Positions 37,210-45,838 of a stretch of DNA of 64,000 nt are shown piece after piece (positions within the stretch are counted from its first letter, which is position 1; the number at the start of each line of letters is the position of its first letter). The DNA is from Candidatus Endomicrobium procryptotermitis (GTDB lineage Bacteria; Elusimicrobiota; Endomicrobiia; Endomicrobiales; Endomicrobiaceae), in NCBI GenBank assembly GCA_031279415.1, contig JAITIP010000003.1, positions 34,290 to 98,289 of the forward strand, written 5' to 3'. Position numbers and translations under genes: made by a program. The notes beneath the pieces were generated by a model. The model was not told the DNA's origin. It worked only from the letters and a program-made list of their open reading frames with translations, and ran no database searches.

Positions 37210-38322
37210 ATGAACCCTAAGGTAAGATTTGCAGTGACCGGAATGGGAATAGTTTCTCCACTCGGAACTGGAAAAGAAACAAATTGGCAGAGATTGATAA
37301 GAGGCGGCTCGGCCGTACAATATGAAATAAAAAGCGAAGCATTCTTGGCACGCGTTCAAGATTTTAATATTCCGCAAAATATGCGGCGGCTCGGAATGGC
37401 TTTTATTGCCGCAAATGAAGCATTGGCAGAATCGGGCGTAAAAAATTCGGATTATTTACCGCGTCGAATAGCTCTTTCCTGTGGAGAAAGCAAACAAGAT
37501 ATATTTGCAAAAAATTTTACTTTAGAAAATGATTTTCCACAGCAGCTTAAAAGAGTGCTGGATATACATGGTGAAACCCGTTGTGCTGCGGCTGCCTGCG
37601 CTACTGGTTCTTTAAATATAATTCAAGGCTGCCGTATGATTGAAGAAGGTATATGCGACGCGGCATTATGCGGCGGCGCTGAAACTTCCATTCATCCCCT
37701 TTACATTGCGGCATTTAGAAATATCGGAGTGCTTTCAAAGCACGGAATACGACCTTTTGACAAAAATCGCGACGGTTTTGCCATAGGCGAAGGCGCGGCA
37801 TTTATAGTTGTGGAAGATATCAAAAGAGCCCTATTGCGCGGTGCAAAAATTTATTGTGAAATAACCGGCTTTGCCGAAGGCATTTTTTCTAATCATCCGC
37901 TCAACATCGATTCATGTGAAAAAATGGCATACATCATAAAAAATGCTGCAAAAGATGAAATTCCTGATTATATTCATATGCATGGAACAGGAACAAAAGC
38001 CAATGATTTACGTGAAAGCGAAGCGATTGTTTCTGTTTTTTCAAATATACAAAATTTATCGGTAAGTTCCACAAAAGCAGCTACTGGACATATGCTCGGC
38101 GTTTCTGGCGTTGTGGGTGCAATATTTTCAATACTTGCAATGAGAAATAATATAGTTGCGCCGACGCTTAATTTCAGGGAAACCGATATAAAACAAGGTT
38201 TGAACTACACGCCCGTAAAAGCGCAAAAAAAATCTGTAAACTCTTCACTTTCCCTTTCTTTTGGTTTTGGTGGACAGGGAGCGGCTTTGTATTTCAAACG
38301 CAGCGCAGTCAACTCGTTTTAA
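37210..38322 (+). CDS. FabF/KAS II-like beta-ketoacyl synthase (short)
   Basis: 370 aa, about 40 shorter than FabF. The catalytic triad is complete: Cys130 in AACATGS, His258 in HMHGTGT and His294 in ATGHMLG. GFAIGEGAAF is the conserved loop before the second half. It should perform decarboxylating condensation with malonyl-ACP. Its place between a reductase and bioF in the biotin cluster suggests it works on the pimelate chain. CAGGA precedes the ATG. No acyl-carrier protein gene is adjacent. Confidence 0.88.
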   Translation: MNPKVRFAVTGMGIVSPLGTGKETNWQRLIRGGSAVQYEIKSEAFLARVQDFNIPQNMRRLGMAFIAANEALAESGVKNSDYLPRRIALSCGESKQDIFAKNFTLENDFPQQLKRVLDIHGETRCAAAACATGSLNIIQGCRMIEEGICDAALCGGAETSIHPLYIAAFRNIGVLSKHGIRPFDKNRDGFAIGEGAAFIVVEDIKRALLRGAKIYCEITGFAEGIFSNHPLNIDSCEKMAYIIKNAAKDEIPDYIHMHGTGTKANDLRESEAIVSVFSNIQNLSVSSTKAATGHMLGVSGVVGAIFSILAMRNNIVAPTLNFRETDIKQGLNYTPVKAQKKSVNSSLSLSFGFGGQGAALYFKRSAVNSF

Positions 38323-38410
38323 CCTCAAAGCTAGAATATTTTTTAGTTTGCGAAAAAGAAACAGTGGCAATTTCCTAAAAATTGTATAATCTTATAACAA
38401 TAAAAAGTTT

Positions 38411-39184
38411 ATGTTGAAACTTCCTGACGTTACCATAGCGGCTTTGGCTTGCACGCATGTGTATGAAACTGTCCAAGCTTTGAAATACAGCATGAAATGT
38501 GTCGAGTTTGGCGATGCGGTTTTGATAAGCTATAAAAAGCCGTTTTATCTGCCAGCTGGCATCCGTTTTGAATATACTTCAAAAAATAAAAGCATAATTG
38601 AGTTCAACCATAAGATACTTTACGAACTGCATAAATATGTCCACACTAATTTTGTTCTTTTGGTGCATTACGATGGTTTTGTGATAAATCCGGATATGTG
38701 GCGCAAAGAATTTTTAGATTATGATTATACGGGTTCCCCGTGGCCAAAATTAAAATCTTTGAAAGATATTAAAGGCAATATATGCCGTGTCGGAAATAGT
38801 GTTTCTCTGCGTTCCAAAAAGCTGCTTGAACTTCCTTCAAAAATCAAAATGCCTTTTGAAAAAGCGCACAACGGCACATATAATGAGGATTTAATTGTCT
38901 GTGTAAGCAAAAGGCATATTTTTGAAGAACACGGAATGCGAATAGCGCCTTTGGAAATTGCGAAATATTTCGGGCATGAAGCTGTAATTCCTGAAACAAA
39001 AGGCATTCGCCCGTTTGCGTTTCACGCCTATTTCGGCAAAAATTTTAAAAATAAACGTTTCGGCAGAGTTTGGCTTAAATATATTTTTATGAATAAACCT
39101 TTTTATATGCTGCGTCGTACTTTTTTAAAGCCTCTTATCGAAAAAATAAGGAAAAAGTACGATGTTTTGACAAAGTATAAATAA
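38411..39184 (+). CDS. DUF5672 protein (GT-A-like glycosyltransferase family)
   Basis: 257 aa. The DYDYTGSPWP, GNSVSLRSKKLLELP and FAFHAYFG segments match DUF5672, which contains putative GT-A glycosyltransferases. No signal peptide. It is preceded by TATAAT (38385-38390) but has no evident ribosome-binding site. It lies between the ketosynthase and bioF, although no role in biotin synthesis is known; cell-surface polysaccharide work is more plausible. Confidence 0.75.
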   Translation: MLKLPDVTIAALACTHVYETVQALKYSMKCVEFGDAVLISYKKPFYLPAGIRFEYTSKNKSIIEFNHKILYELHKYVHTNFVLLVHYDGFVINPDMWRKEFLDYDYTGSPWPKLKSLKDIKGNICRVGNSVSLRSKKLLELPSKIKMPFEKAHNGTYNEDLIVCVSKRHIFEEHGMRIAPLEIAKYFGHEAVIPETKGIRPFAFHAYFGKNFKNKRFGRVWLKYIFMNKPFYMLRRTFLKPLIEKIRKKYDVLTKYK

Positions 39185-39245
39185 GAAAGTGCAGACAAAA
39201 ACATTGAAATGGCAGCTTTTTTGACAATACGATTAGGAGTATAAA

Positions 39246-40406
39246 ATGTTAGACAACTTTTTATCCGAACAATTATTACAGATACAAACTGCTGGACTTG
39301 AACGCAAACTCCGTTTGATTTCTTCTAATCCCAGTGCACATATAAATATCGGCAGGAAGAAATATATTAATTTTTCGTCAAACAATTATCTGGATTTGGC
39401 GGACAGCGCGCAAATCCGCAAAGCAGCGGCGCAGGCGGTCAAAAAATATGGCACAGGGGGTGTTTCTTCACGTTTGGTCGGAGGCAATCTTGAAATTCAT
39501 GAACAGCTGGAAATGGAACTTGCTGCTTTTAAATCCAAAGAAAAAGCGCTGTTGTTCCCGAGTGGCTATCAGGCAAATGTCGGAGTGATAAGCGCTCTTG
39601 CTTTAAAAAATGCCAATGCGTGTGTTATAATGGACAAACTCAATCATGCTTCTCTTTGGGACGGCGCAAAACTGTCAGGAGCGAGAATTTTTGTTTATGA
39701 ACATTGCGATATGGCTTCATTTGAAACCGTGCTCAAAAGAGCCCGCGGTTATACGTTAAAACTTGCCGTTGTGGAATCCTTTTTTTCTATGGACGGAGAT
39801 TGTACTCCATTAAAAGATTTCGTACAATTGTGTGCTAAATATGGAGCTGTAAGCATGATTGACGAAGCTCATTCGACCGGCGTTTTCGGCAAAGAAGGCA
39901 GAGGCATGGCGTCAGAACTCGGTATTGAAGATAGAGTGGATATAATTATAGGCACTCTTTCAAAAGCTTTTGCCGCACAGGGCGGCTTTGTTTGTTCAAG
40001 CAAAAAATTAATTGATTTTTTAATAAATAAAAGCAGGGCTTTCATTTATACAACTGCAATTTCACCACTAATTTGCGCTGCAGCATTAAAAGCTCTCGAG
40101 ATAATAAAAAAGTCCGATGACCGAAGAAAACATTTGACAGAAATTTCCAGATATTTAAAAGATAAATTGAAAAAAGCCGGTTTTAATACGTCAAATTCTG
40201 TTTCTCAAATTGTTCCGATAATAACGGGAAGCATAGAAAGCACACAAAAAATCGCTGAACTTCTTTATCGAAACGGCATATATGCTCCCGCCATAAAATT
40301 TCCAACAGTTCCGCAAGGACTTGCAAGAATAAGAATATCTTTAACATCCGGTCATGATTTTACAGATATCGAAAAGCTGCTGGAAGCTGGAATAATGAGA
40401 AGATAG
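39246..40406 (+). CDS. bioF: 8-amino-7-oxononanoate synthase
   Basis: 386 aa, PLP enzyme that joins pimeloyl-ACP or -CoA and alanine, the first ring-building step of biotin synthesis. PLP lysine is Lys240 in GTLSKAFAAQGG; INFSSNNYLDLA, GTGGVSSRLVGG, MIDEAHSTGVFG and RIRISLTSGH are standard for the family. AGGAG precedes the ATG. The closest alternatives, KBL or serine palmitoyltransferase, are less likely beside bioB. Confidence 0.9.
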   Translation: MLDNFLSEQLLQIQTAGLERKLRLISSNPSAHINIGRKKYINFSSNNYLDLADSAQIRKAAAQAVKKYGTGGVSSRLVGGNLEIHEQLEMELAAFKSKEKALLFPSGYQANVGVISALALKNANACVIMDKLNHASLWDGAKLSGARIFVYEHCDMASFETVLKRARGYTLKLAVVESFFSMDGDCTPLKDFVQLCAKYGAVSMIDEAHSTGVFGKEGRGMASELGIEDRVDIIIGTLSKAFAAQGGFVCSSKKLIDFLINKSRAFIYTTAISPLICAAALKALEIIKKSDDRRKHLTEISRYLKDKLKKAGFNTSNSVSQIVPIITGSIESTQKIAELLYRNGIYAPAIKFPTVPQGLARIRISLTSGHDFTDIEKLLEAGIMRR

Positions 40407-40547
40407 GAGACCTGATAGAGTTTTATCGGACGGGCATTTGAAGGTGGCAAATTAGAATATGACATCTAGAAGCATTTAACTGAGCAAAGAGAGCTGGCAA
40501 AAGGATACTTTAGACAGTCTTTTTGACATTTCCGCACAGATTCTGCC

Positions 40548-41516
40548 TTACATGCCTCTGAAATCTTCAGTTAAAAGGAATTCTTGCCAAAGTGCGCATA
40601 TCTCTGTTTCCGCGGGATTTTTTGGCTGCCTTATGGAGAAGCTGCCGGTTTTTGCATAAATTATTTCTATGATAGAAGAATGCTTTGTTTCTTTGTTTTT
40701 TATTTTGATTTTGTTGATTTCACAGTTTTCACTGACGACATATTGCGCATAAAATTTTGAGGTATGGTTTATAAAATTAATAAAATTTAAAGCTTTGTTT
40801 TTGAGATTTACAAATTTTTTACTTACTGTGCTTGATACGGACATGGCGGCCTTTTTTGCCAAAACGTCGGCTTCGTCGTTTTTTTTGTTTCCAGTGTGGC
40901 TTTTAATATGACGCCATTCAATGTTTATATTTGCGTTTTTTATAAAAGAGACATACTCTTTTGACAAATTGTTTTTCGGTTTCCATTCGCCTGTCGCAAA
41001 CTTTTCTATACCCTGATAATCGTAATTTATTCTCACTTTCAATACTTTATTCGCAAAACACCATTTTAAAACTTCAATAACAGATTGCAGTTCTCCGCCG
41101 AACTGTCTGAATTCCACGTTTAAAATTATTCCCGTTATTTCAGCTTTTAGCTCATCGCCGAGATAAATAACGGCTCCATAACCTGCGGCTCCTGCAATAT
41201 AAGAGCCGTCCACAAAAGCCTCGTAAATTCCGCTTCTTGCATCATAGGTGCTGTTTCCGTTCAGATTATTCCATGCATTGTCAATAATTACAGAAATTTT
41301 CTCATTTTTAATTTGTTTTTTTATTGAATATGTGTTTTTTGAAGGTTTATAATATATTAAAAGTTTACCATAATTTTGTCCGTTTTTGCTTACCTCGGCA
41401 ATGAGCATATAATCTCTGAAACTTTCGTCATTGAAAAAAAGTTCAACTTTTTCATTTCTCAAAGCGCTATGCAATTCTAAAACTTTAATGGTCAATTCTT
41501 TCTTATAAAGAGGCAT
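40548..41516 (-). CDS. RNase H1 with two similar flanking domains
   Basis: 322 aa. The middle (residues 97-227) is an RNase H fold with the D-E-D-D catalytic set: Asp103 (FVDGS), Glu142 (GGELQ), Asp166 (INYDYQG) and Asp217 (NDEADVLA). It cuts RNA in RNA-DNA hybrids. Segments about 33-85 and 256-312 resemble each other (an aromatic strand, then Tyr/Phe-Ser-Ile and a helix) and may be a duplicated nucleic-acid-binding domain; they are not the usual RNase H1 hybrid-binding domain as far as can be judged by eye. No ribosome-binding site is evident. Confidence 0.8.
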   Translation of the reverse strand: MPLYKKELTIKVLELHSALRNEKVELFFNDESFRDYMLIAEVSKNGQNYGKLLIYYKPSKNTYSIKKQIKNEKISVIIDNAWNNLNGNSTYDARSGIYEAFVDGSYIAGAAGYGAVIYLGDELKAEITGIILNVEFRQFGGELQSVIEVLKWCFANKVLKVRINYDYQGIEKFATGEWKPKNNLSKEYVSFIKNANINIEWRHIKSHTGNKKNDEADVLAKKAAMSVSSTVSKKFVNLKNKALNFINFINHTSKFYAQYVVSENCEINKIKIKNKETKHSSIIEIIYAKTGSFSIRQPKNPAETEICALWQEFLLTEDFRGM

Positions 41517-41588
41517 TTTGACTCGATTGTTTCGGCAGCATATCGGCCGTTATTTATGACGTTTATTATATCAAATTTCTGCTAATGC

Positions 41589-41628
41589 AAAGATATTATA
41601 GACTATTTTCCAATCTGCTTTTACCTTT
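41589..41628. repeat. Copy of a short repeat also present near 19983
   Basis: AAAGATATTATA, then ACTAT, CAATC, TTTTA and CTTTG occur in the same order and spacing here and at 19984-20030. The copy at 19983 has a perfect TAAAGATA/TATCTTTA symmetry that is decayed here. Both sit just upstream of promoters. Confidence 0.4.
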
Positions 41629-41651
41629 GAGGTACCAAAAAATTTTATTTC

Positions 41652-41680
41652 TTGACTTAAACTATTCTTTAATATATAAT
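41652..41680 (+). promoter_or_regulatory. Promoter giving a probable leaderless mRNA
   Basis: TTGACT (41652-41657), 17-base spacer, TATAAT (41675-41680), then only eight bases to the ATG at 41689. Transcription should start at or within two bases of the start codon; no Shine-Dalgarno site fits. Confidence 0.75.
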
Positions 41681-41688
41681 CGCTTGAC

Positions 41689-42840
41689 ATGAACTGTATT
41701 CCTATTTTCTATAAATCATTATTTGGTTCTACGGCAAGCAAATTTAATATGCCGGTTTGGGACGCATGCTGGAAAGCCTATGAAAACAAACAGTATTTGA
41801 AATCGTTTGAACTTCTTTTTGATTATATAAATCCCGAATTTAATAAAAAGTACATATCCGCTGATAAAAAATCATATAAAATTCCGCATGGTTCCATAGT
41901 GGTCAGCATAAATATCGACGATAATACTATTTCCGTAAATGCGCCTTTTTTAAATATACCGGAAAAAAATGCTGTTGCGCTTTTGCGTCAAATAACGGAA
42001 ATCAATTTTAATGAACTTTGCCTTGAGCAAATATTTTTAAGAGGAAGATCCCTCACTTTTGAGTATGTTTGCAAGATATGCGAATATAATCCCAACAAAC
42101 TTTATTCGGTTTTTAGGCAGATATGCCTGACAGGCGACAAATATGACGATAAATTCATTTCGCAGTTCGGAGCGGAACGCATAACTAAACCGCTGATAAC
42201 GCCTTTTAAACCTGAAACAGCGGAGATATGCTATAGGACTGTTGTAAATATAATAAACGAAGCTTTCGAATATGTCAAATATTTTGAAAATAACCGCTAT
42301 TTTGGTTGGGCTTGGAGCATGCTTGCCTCCACAATGCGCAAAATAGATTATTACGCTCATCCTCAGGGACAATTCCGCTATGAACTCGAGCGGGAAATAT
42401 CGGACATGCATTCAAATAGATTAAACCTTTCGGAAATTGTAACGCGTGCAAAAGCCTATCTTGAAAAACTGCTCACTACCGATAAAAAAAGTTTCATAAA
42501 AGATTTGTACGATATAGAAGTGTTTATTCCGTTTAAGCGAAGATCTAACCTGAAAGATATTCAGAACAATTTTCAGAAAGCGTATGAACACATAGAAAAA
42601 TTTTTCGACGGTGGAGATTATATAGCCGCCGCGATGGAAACGCTTTTCTGTTTTTACAATTTATATTATCACAATGATTTGCAAGATGACATAAACGCGA
42701 TAATCGTAAATGCAATGAGGCATTCGTCGGCAAAAGTATGGAGTGAAGGCACTCCGATTCTTTATGAGGCAATAAGCAAAATAATGAGGGGCGATTTGAC
42801 TGTTAAAAAAGGCTTTTTTGCAAATTTTTTCGGACAATAA
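41689..42840 (+). CDS. Hypothetical cytosolic protein with a YbjN/secretion-chaperone-like domain
   Basis: 383 aa, not assigned to a known family. Residues about 60-170 (PHGSIVVSINIDDN, then PEKNAVALLRQITEINF and the FISQFGA end) look like the C-terminal domain of the protease encoded next (HKGSAEIRMFVYQNN, PKQNIEPLLRLLLSENI, FHDNFGC). The remainder is helical with many aromatic residues. It has no signal peptide. It stops one base before the protease start (TAA-T-ATG), so the two are made together and probably interact. Its promoter is leaderless type. Confidence 0.65.
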   Translation: MNCIPIFYKSLFGSTASKFNMPVWDACWKAYENKQYLKSFELLFDYINPEFNKKYISADKKSYKIPHGSIVVSINIDDNTISVNAPFLNIPEKNAVALLRQITEINFNELCLEQIFLRGRSLTFEYVCKICEYNPNKLYSVFRQICLTGDKYDDKFISQFGAERITKPLITPFKPETAEICYRTVVNIINEAFEYVKYFENNRYFGWAWSMLASTMRKIDYYAHPQGQFRYELEREISDMHSNRLNLSEIVTRAKAYLEKLLTTDKKSFIKDLYDIEVFIPFKRRSNLKDIQNNFQKAYEHIEKFFDGGDYIAAAMETLFCFYNLYYHNDLQDDINAIIVNAMRHSSAKVWSEGTPILYEAISKIMRGDLTVKKGFFANFFGQ

Positions 42841-42841
42841 T

Positions 42842-43933
42842 ATGAACAAAAATAAAATAATTTCGCAAATAGTTTTTAAAGTAAACCACGCAGGCGGTTC
42901 CTGCTCGTGTTTTTATTTGAAAGACTACAATTTTTTCATCACTAACTGTCATGTCGTGGAAGGGTTCAAAAAAGTAGCCATAGAAAATTCGGAAAAAGAA
43001 AATTTTGTCACAAATGTCGTAGTGCAAGATCCAGCTGCTGACATAGCTTTTCTTCATTCGGAAAATGATTTCAGTTATCTTCCTTCCATAGAACTTTCAC
43101 AAGAAATAAAACCTGAAATCGGATCTCAGGTATGCGCCGCGGGTTTTCCTTTCGGTATGCCGTTTACCATTACGAACGGCACAGTTTCGGCTCCAGAACA
43201 GTTGATTGACGGCCATAATTACATTCAAACTGACGCGGCGGTAAATCCAGGAAATAGCGGCGGACCACTATTTAGCGCGTCGGGACAGCTCATAGGAATA
43301 ACGGTGTCAAAACTTAAAGAAGCTGAAAATATGGGCTATGCAATACCTGTTTCAATGCTTAAAGAAATGCTTGAATCGGTCAAAGATATTGACCGCACGG
43401 TTTTTGCCATACAGTGCAATACGTGCAAAGCTTTGATAAAAGAAGAAATCGAATACTGCCAAAACTGCGGAAATAAAATGAATATAAACGCTTTTAAAGA
43501 AGAAAAACTGACGCATTTGGCAGTTTTTTGCGAACAGTCCATCGCAAATATGGGCATCGATCCGATAATTGCGCGCAAAGGTTATGAAACGTGGCGTTTT
43601 CATAAAGGCAGTGCTGAAATAAGAATGTTCGTCTATCAAAACAATTATATGTTCTCAACGTCGCCGTTAAATGTTCTTCCAAAACAAAATATCGAGCCTT
43701 TATTAAGGCTTTTGCTTTCAGAAAACATTAAACCTTTTCAGTTTGGAATTTCAAAAAATGAAGTTTATATTTCTTACAGAGTGCAAATATCGGACATTTT
43801 CTCAGGTTCAGTCGAAGAAATTAAAAATAATTTCACACAAATAGCCATAAAAGCAAACGAACTTGACAATTACTTCCACGACAATTTTGGTTGTGCTTTT
43901 TCGGAATATTCCAAAAAGAACGGCAAAGAATAA
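42842..43933 (+). CDS. Cytosolic trypsin-like protease with zinc ribbon and YbjN-like C-domain
   Basis: 363 aa from the ATG at 42842. Residues 1-180 form an HtrA-like serine protease with His37 (TNCHVV), Asp67 (PAADIAF) and Ser139 (NPGNSGGP). There is no signal peptide and no PDZ domain. A zinc ribbon follows (Cys192, Cys195, Cys206, Cys209 in CNTC and CQNC). Residues about 220-363 form a domain similar to part of the preceding gene product. The arrangement suggests a regulated cytosolic protease, with its partner made from the same mRNA. Confidence 0.82.
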   Translation: MNKNKIISQIVFKVNHAGGSCSCFYLKDYNFFITNCHVVEGFKKVAIENSEKENFVTNVVVQDPAADIAFLHSENDFSYLPSIELSQEIKPEIGSQVCAAGFPFGMPFTITNGTVSAPEQLIDGHNYIQTDAAVNPGNSGGPLFSASGQLIGITVSKLKEAENMGYAIPVSMLKEMLESVKDIDRTVFAIQCNTCKALIKEEIEYCQNCGNKMNINAFKEEKLTHLAVFCEQSIANMGIDPIIARKGYETWRFHKGSAEIRMFVYQNNYMFSTSPLNVLPKQNIEPLLRLLLSENIKPFQFGISKNEVYISYRVQISDIFSGSVEEIKNNFTQIAIKANELDNYFHDNFGCAFSEYSKKNGKE

Positions 43934-43940
43934 AATGGTT

Positions 43941-44729
43941 CTAAATATATCCTTTCAGCTCGTCTTCAAATTTTCGCCAGTCCGGAAAAGCTTTTTTCAT
44001 ATACTCTTTAAACCTTTTATTGTGTTTCCTTTCTTTAAGATGTAAAAGTTCGTGAGCGGTAACATATTCGATACAGCCGACGCTCTTTTTTGCAAGTTCT
44101 ACATTTAAAATTATTTTTTTATCGGATATATGGCAAAGTCCCCATCTGTCTTTCAGTCTTTTATAACCAATAATCACGGGGTTTCTTAAAATAACCTTAT
44201 CCTTTTCGATTCCGCTGCCAAACCAATTCAGTTTGTCCCGCATGCTTTTAAATAAAAACTTCAACGAATCAGGTTCAGTATAAATGCCGAGTTTTTCCTC
44301 CCATTTTAAAACAAAAGACGGAACAATCTCTTCGAGTTTAATTTTATAGAATTCATCCATTGCTTTTTTTCTGTCAATGACGTCGGATTGCGGAGAGATA
44401 TACATATCCACAGAATCAAAATTGAAAAAAACTTTAGGTGCAGCGGCATAATTGAAAACTTTTAACGTATATTTTTTTCCAAAAAGCTCAATGCGTTCAT
44501 CGCTGACATAATTATTAACCGTTCTGGCCGGCAATGTGGATATTTTTTCCTTGTGTTTGCGTATCCATGCGATTTTTGAGGCAAAAAAAACTTCTATGGC
44601 ATGCAATGACATTTTTAAAGGCGCCGATATGCAGACTTCGCCCGATAAAGAGTTTATTGAAATATAAATATTTTTGATTTTCTTTCTTTTGACCTCGGAT
44701 TCAATCTCTGCGATTTTGAGTTTTTCCAT
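43941..44729 (-). CDS. YgjP-like (DUF45) metallopeptidase-domain protein
   Basis: 262 aa. The zinc motif HELLHLKERKHNKRF (residues about 226-240) and the preceding KDRWGLCHISDKKIILNVEL match YgjP/DUF45, relatives of WLM/SprT metallopeptidases. N-terminal strands KIKNIYISINSLSGEVCISAP are typical. Substrate unknown. It converges with the protease gene, seven bases between stops. Confidence 0.85.
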   Translation of the reverse strand: MEKLKIAEIESEVKRKKIKNIYISINSLSGEVCISAPLKMSLHAIEVFFASKIAWIRKHKEKISTLPARTVNNYVSDERIELFGKKYTLKVFNYAAAPKVFFNFDSVDMYISPQSDVIDRKKAMDEFYKIKLEEIVPSFVLKWEEKLGIYTEPDSLKFLFKSMRDKLNWFGSGIEKDKVILRNPVIIGYKRLKDRWGLCHISDKKIILNVELAKKSVGCIEYVTAHELLHLKERKHNKRFKEYMKKAFPDWRKFEDELKGYI

Positions 44730-44763
44730 ATTTAAGTTATTTCCAAAAAAGCACTCCCACTTT

Positions 44764-45183
44764 TTATTCTTTTCCGCGGCCTTTTACCAGCTGCACATAA
44801 GCCGCAAGCCTGAAATCGTCGCTTTTAATATGATTTATAAGCCAATCGGCCATAATCTGAATCGTATGTTCGAGAAGAACGTCGCTGTAACCTTCCACAT
44901 TAAGCTTTTCAACCAATTCTTTGACTGTTCGTTTAAAATCGTTATGATAACTTTTGTGGTTAAATTTGTCTGGATAATTATATTCTTCCTGCAATTTTTC
45001 TTCATCGGCGAAATGTTGTATCACATAAGCCGTAAGAAACTCTATAGTTTTATTGAGCTCTTGCGCACCTTCTCTGCGATGCTGTGCTTCCACAAGTTTA
45101 TTTAATGCTGAAAACAATCCTTTATGCTGGCTGTCAATTATTTCATTTCCGGTCTCTAAATCACTGCTCCATTCATATGCCAT
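44764..45183 (-). CDS. Bacteriohemerythrin
   Basis: 139 aa from the ATG at 45183, chosen for its AGGAGG; the open frame runs further upstream but has no start with a better site. Di-iron ligands: DSQHKGLF, HFADEEKLQEEYNYP, NHKSYHNDF and IKSDD. It binds oxygen reversibly and may buffer or sense oxygen, useful for an anaerobe. The MAYEWSSDLETGNEIID beginning is typical. Confidence 0.92.
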   Translation of the reverse strand: MAYEWSSDLETGNEIIDSQHKGLFSALNKLVEAQHRREGAQELNKTIEFLTAYVIQHFADEEKLQEEYNYPDKFNHKSYHNDFKRTVKELVEKLNVEGYSDVLLEHTIQIMADWLINHIKSDDFRLAAYVQLVKGRGKE

Positions 45184-45304
45184 ATATTTCCTCCTTTTTT
45201 GCAATATTTTACTTTTTTTGAATACTCTTTTCCATAACATTGAAAATAATAAAAGTGTTGAAAGCAATATAATAATAATATAGAATAAGTTCTTAAGGAA
45301 AAAC

Positions 45305-45838
45305 ATGAAAAAATTCAAATCGTTTATATATGGGTCTGTAATTGTATCTTTATTTATGTCTTTGACATTTGCGCAAACGACAAAACTACTTTTTAAAATT
45401 GAAAGAAGCAAAAATGCCAATTTAGTACGCTACGATGCTAAAATTGACAACGACGGCCGGATAGATAAGGAAACTCCGATTGACTACTACTGGCTGTTAT
45501 ATGCTTCTGACGGAAGCCGCGAAGAAATAGCAAAGATTGAAAGAAGGGCATACGGTTTTAGCATTAAATACAATGAAGCCGGGCATTTTGATATGCAGAT
45601 GAATGCAGTTAAAGACCGCAAGTTAAAAATTTTGCTTATAAATTCCGAACCTAAAGCGGAAATATTGATAAACGGAAGAAATGCATATTTATCAAAAATT
45701 TATATAAATTCCGAAGATAATTTTTTAAGTATTCCAGTCGTAAATTACTACACTTTAACCGGTAACGATATTGAAACCGGAGAGGAGATAGAGGAAAAAA
45801 TAGCAGTAAAAAAATCTAAAACGGAGGAAACAAAATGA
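45305..45838 (+). CDS. DUF4833 exported protein
   Basis: 177 aa. Signal peptide ending SLTFA-QTT, then the DUF4833 features KIERSKNANLVRYDAKID and PIDYYWLLYASDGSREE. The function of this family is unknown. AAGGA precedes the ATG. Its last codon overlaps the DUF2914 gene start (ATGA), so both are translated together. Confidence 0.82.
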   Translation: MKKFKSFIYGSVIVSLFMSLTFAQTTKLLFKIERSKNANLVRYDAKIDNDGRIDKETPIDYYWLLYASDGSREEIAKIERRAYGFSIKYNEAGHFDMQMNAVKDRKLKILLINSEPKAEILINGRNAYLSKIYINSEDNFLSIPVVNYYTLTGNDIETGEEIEEKIAVKKSKTEETK

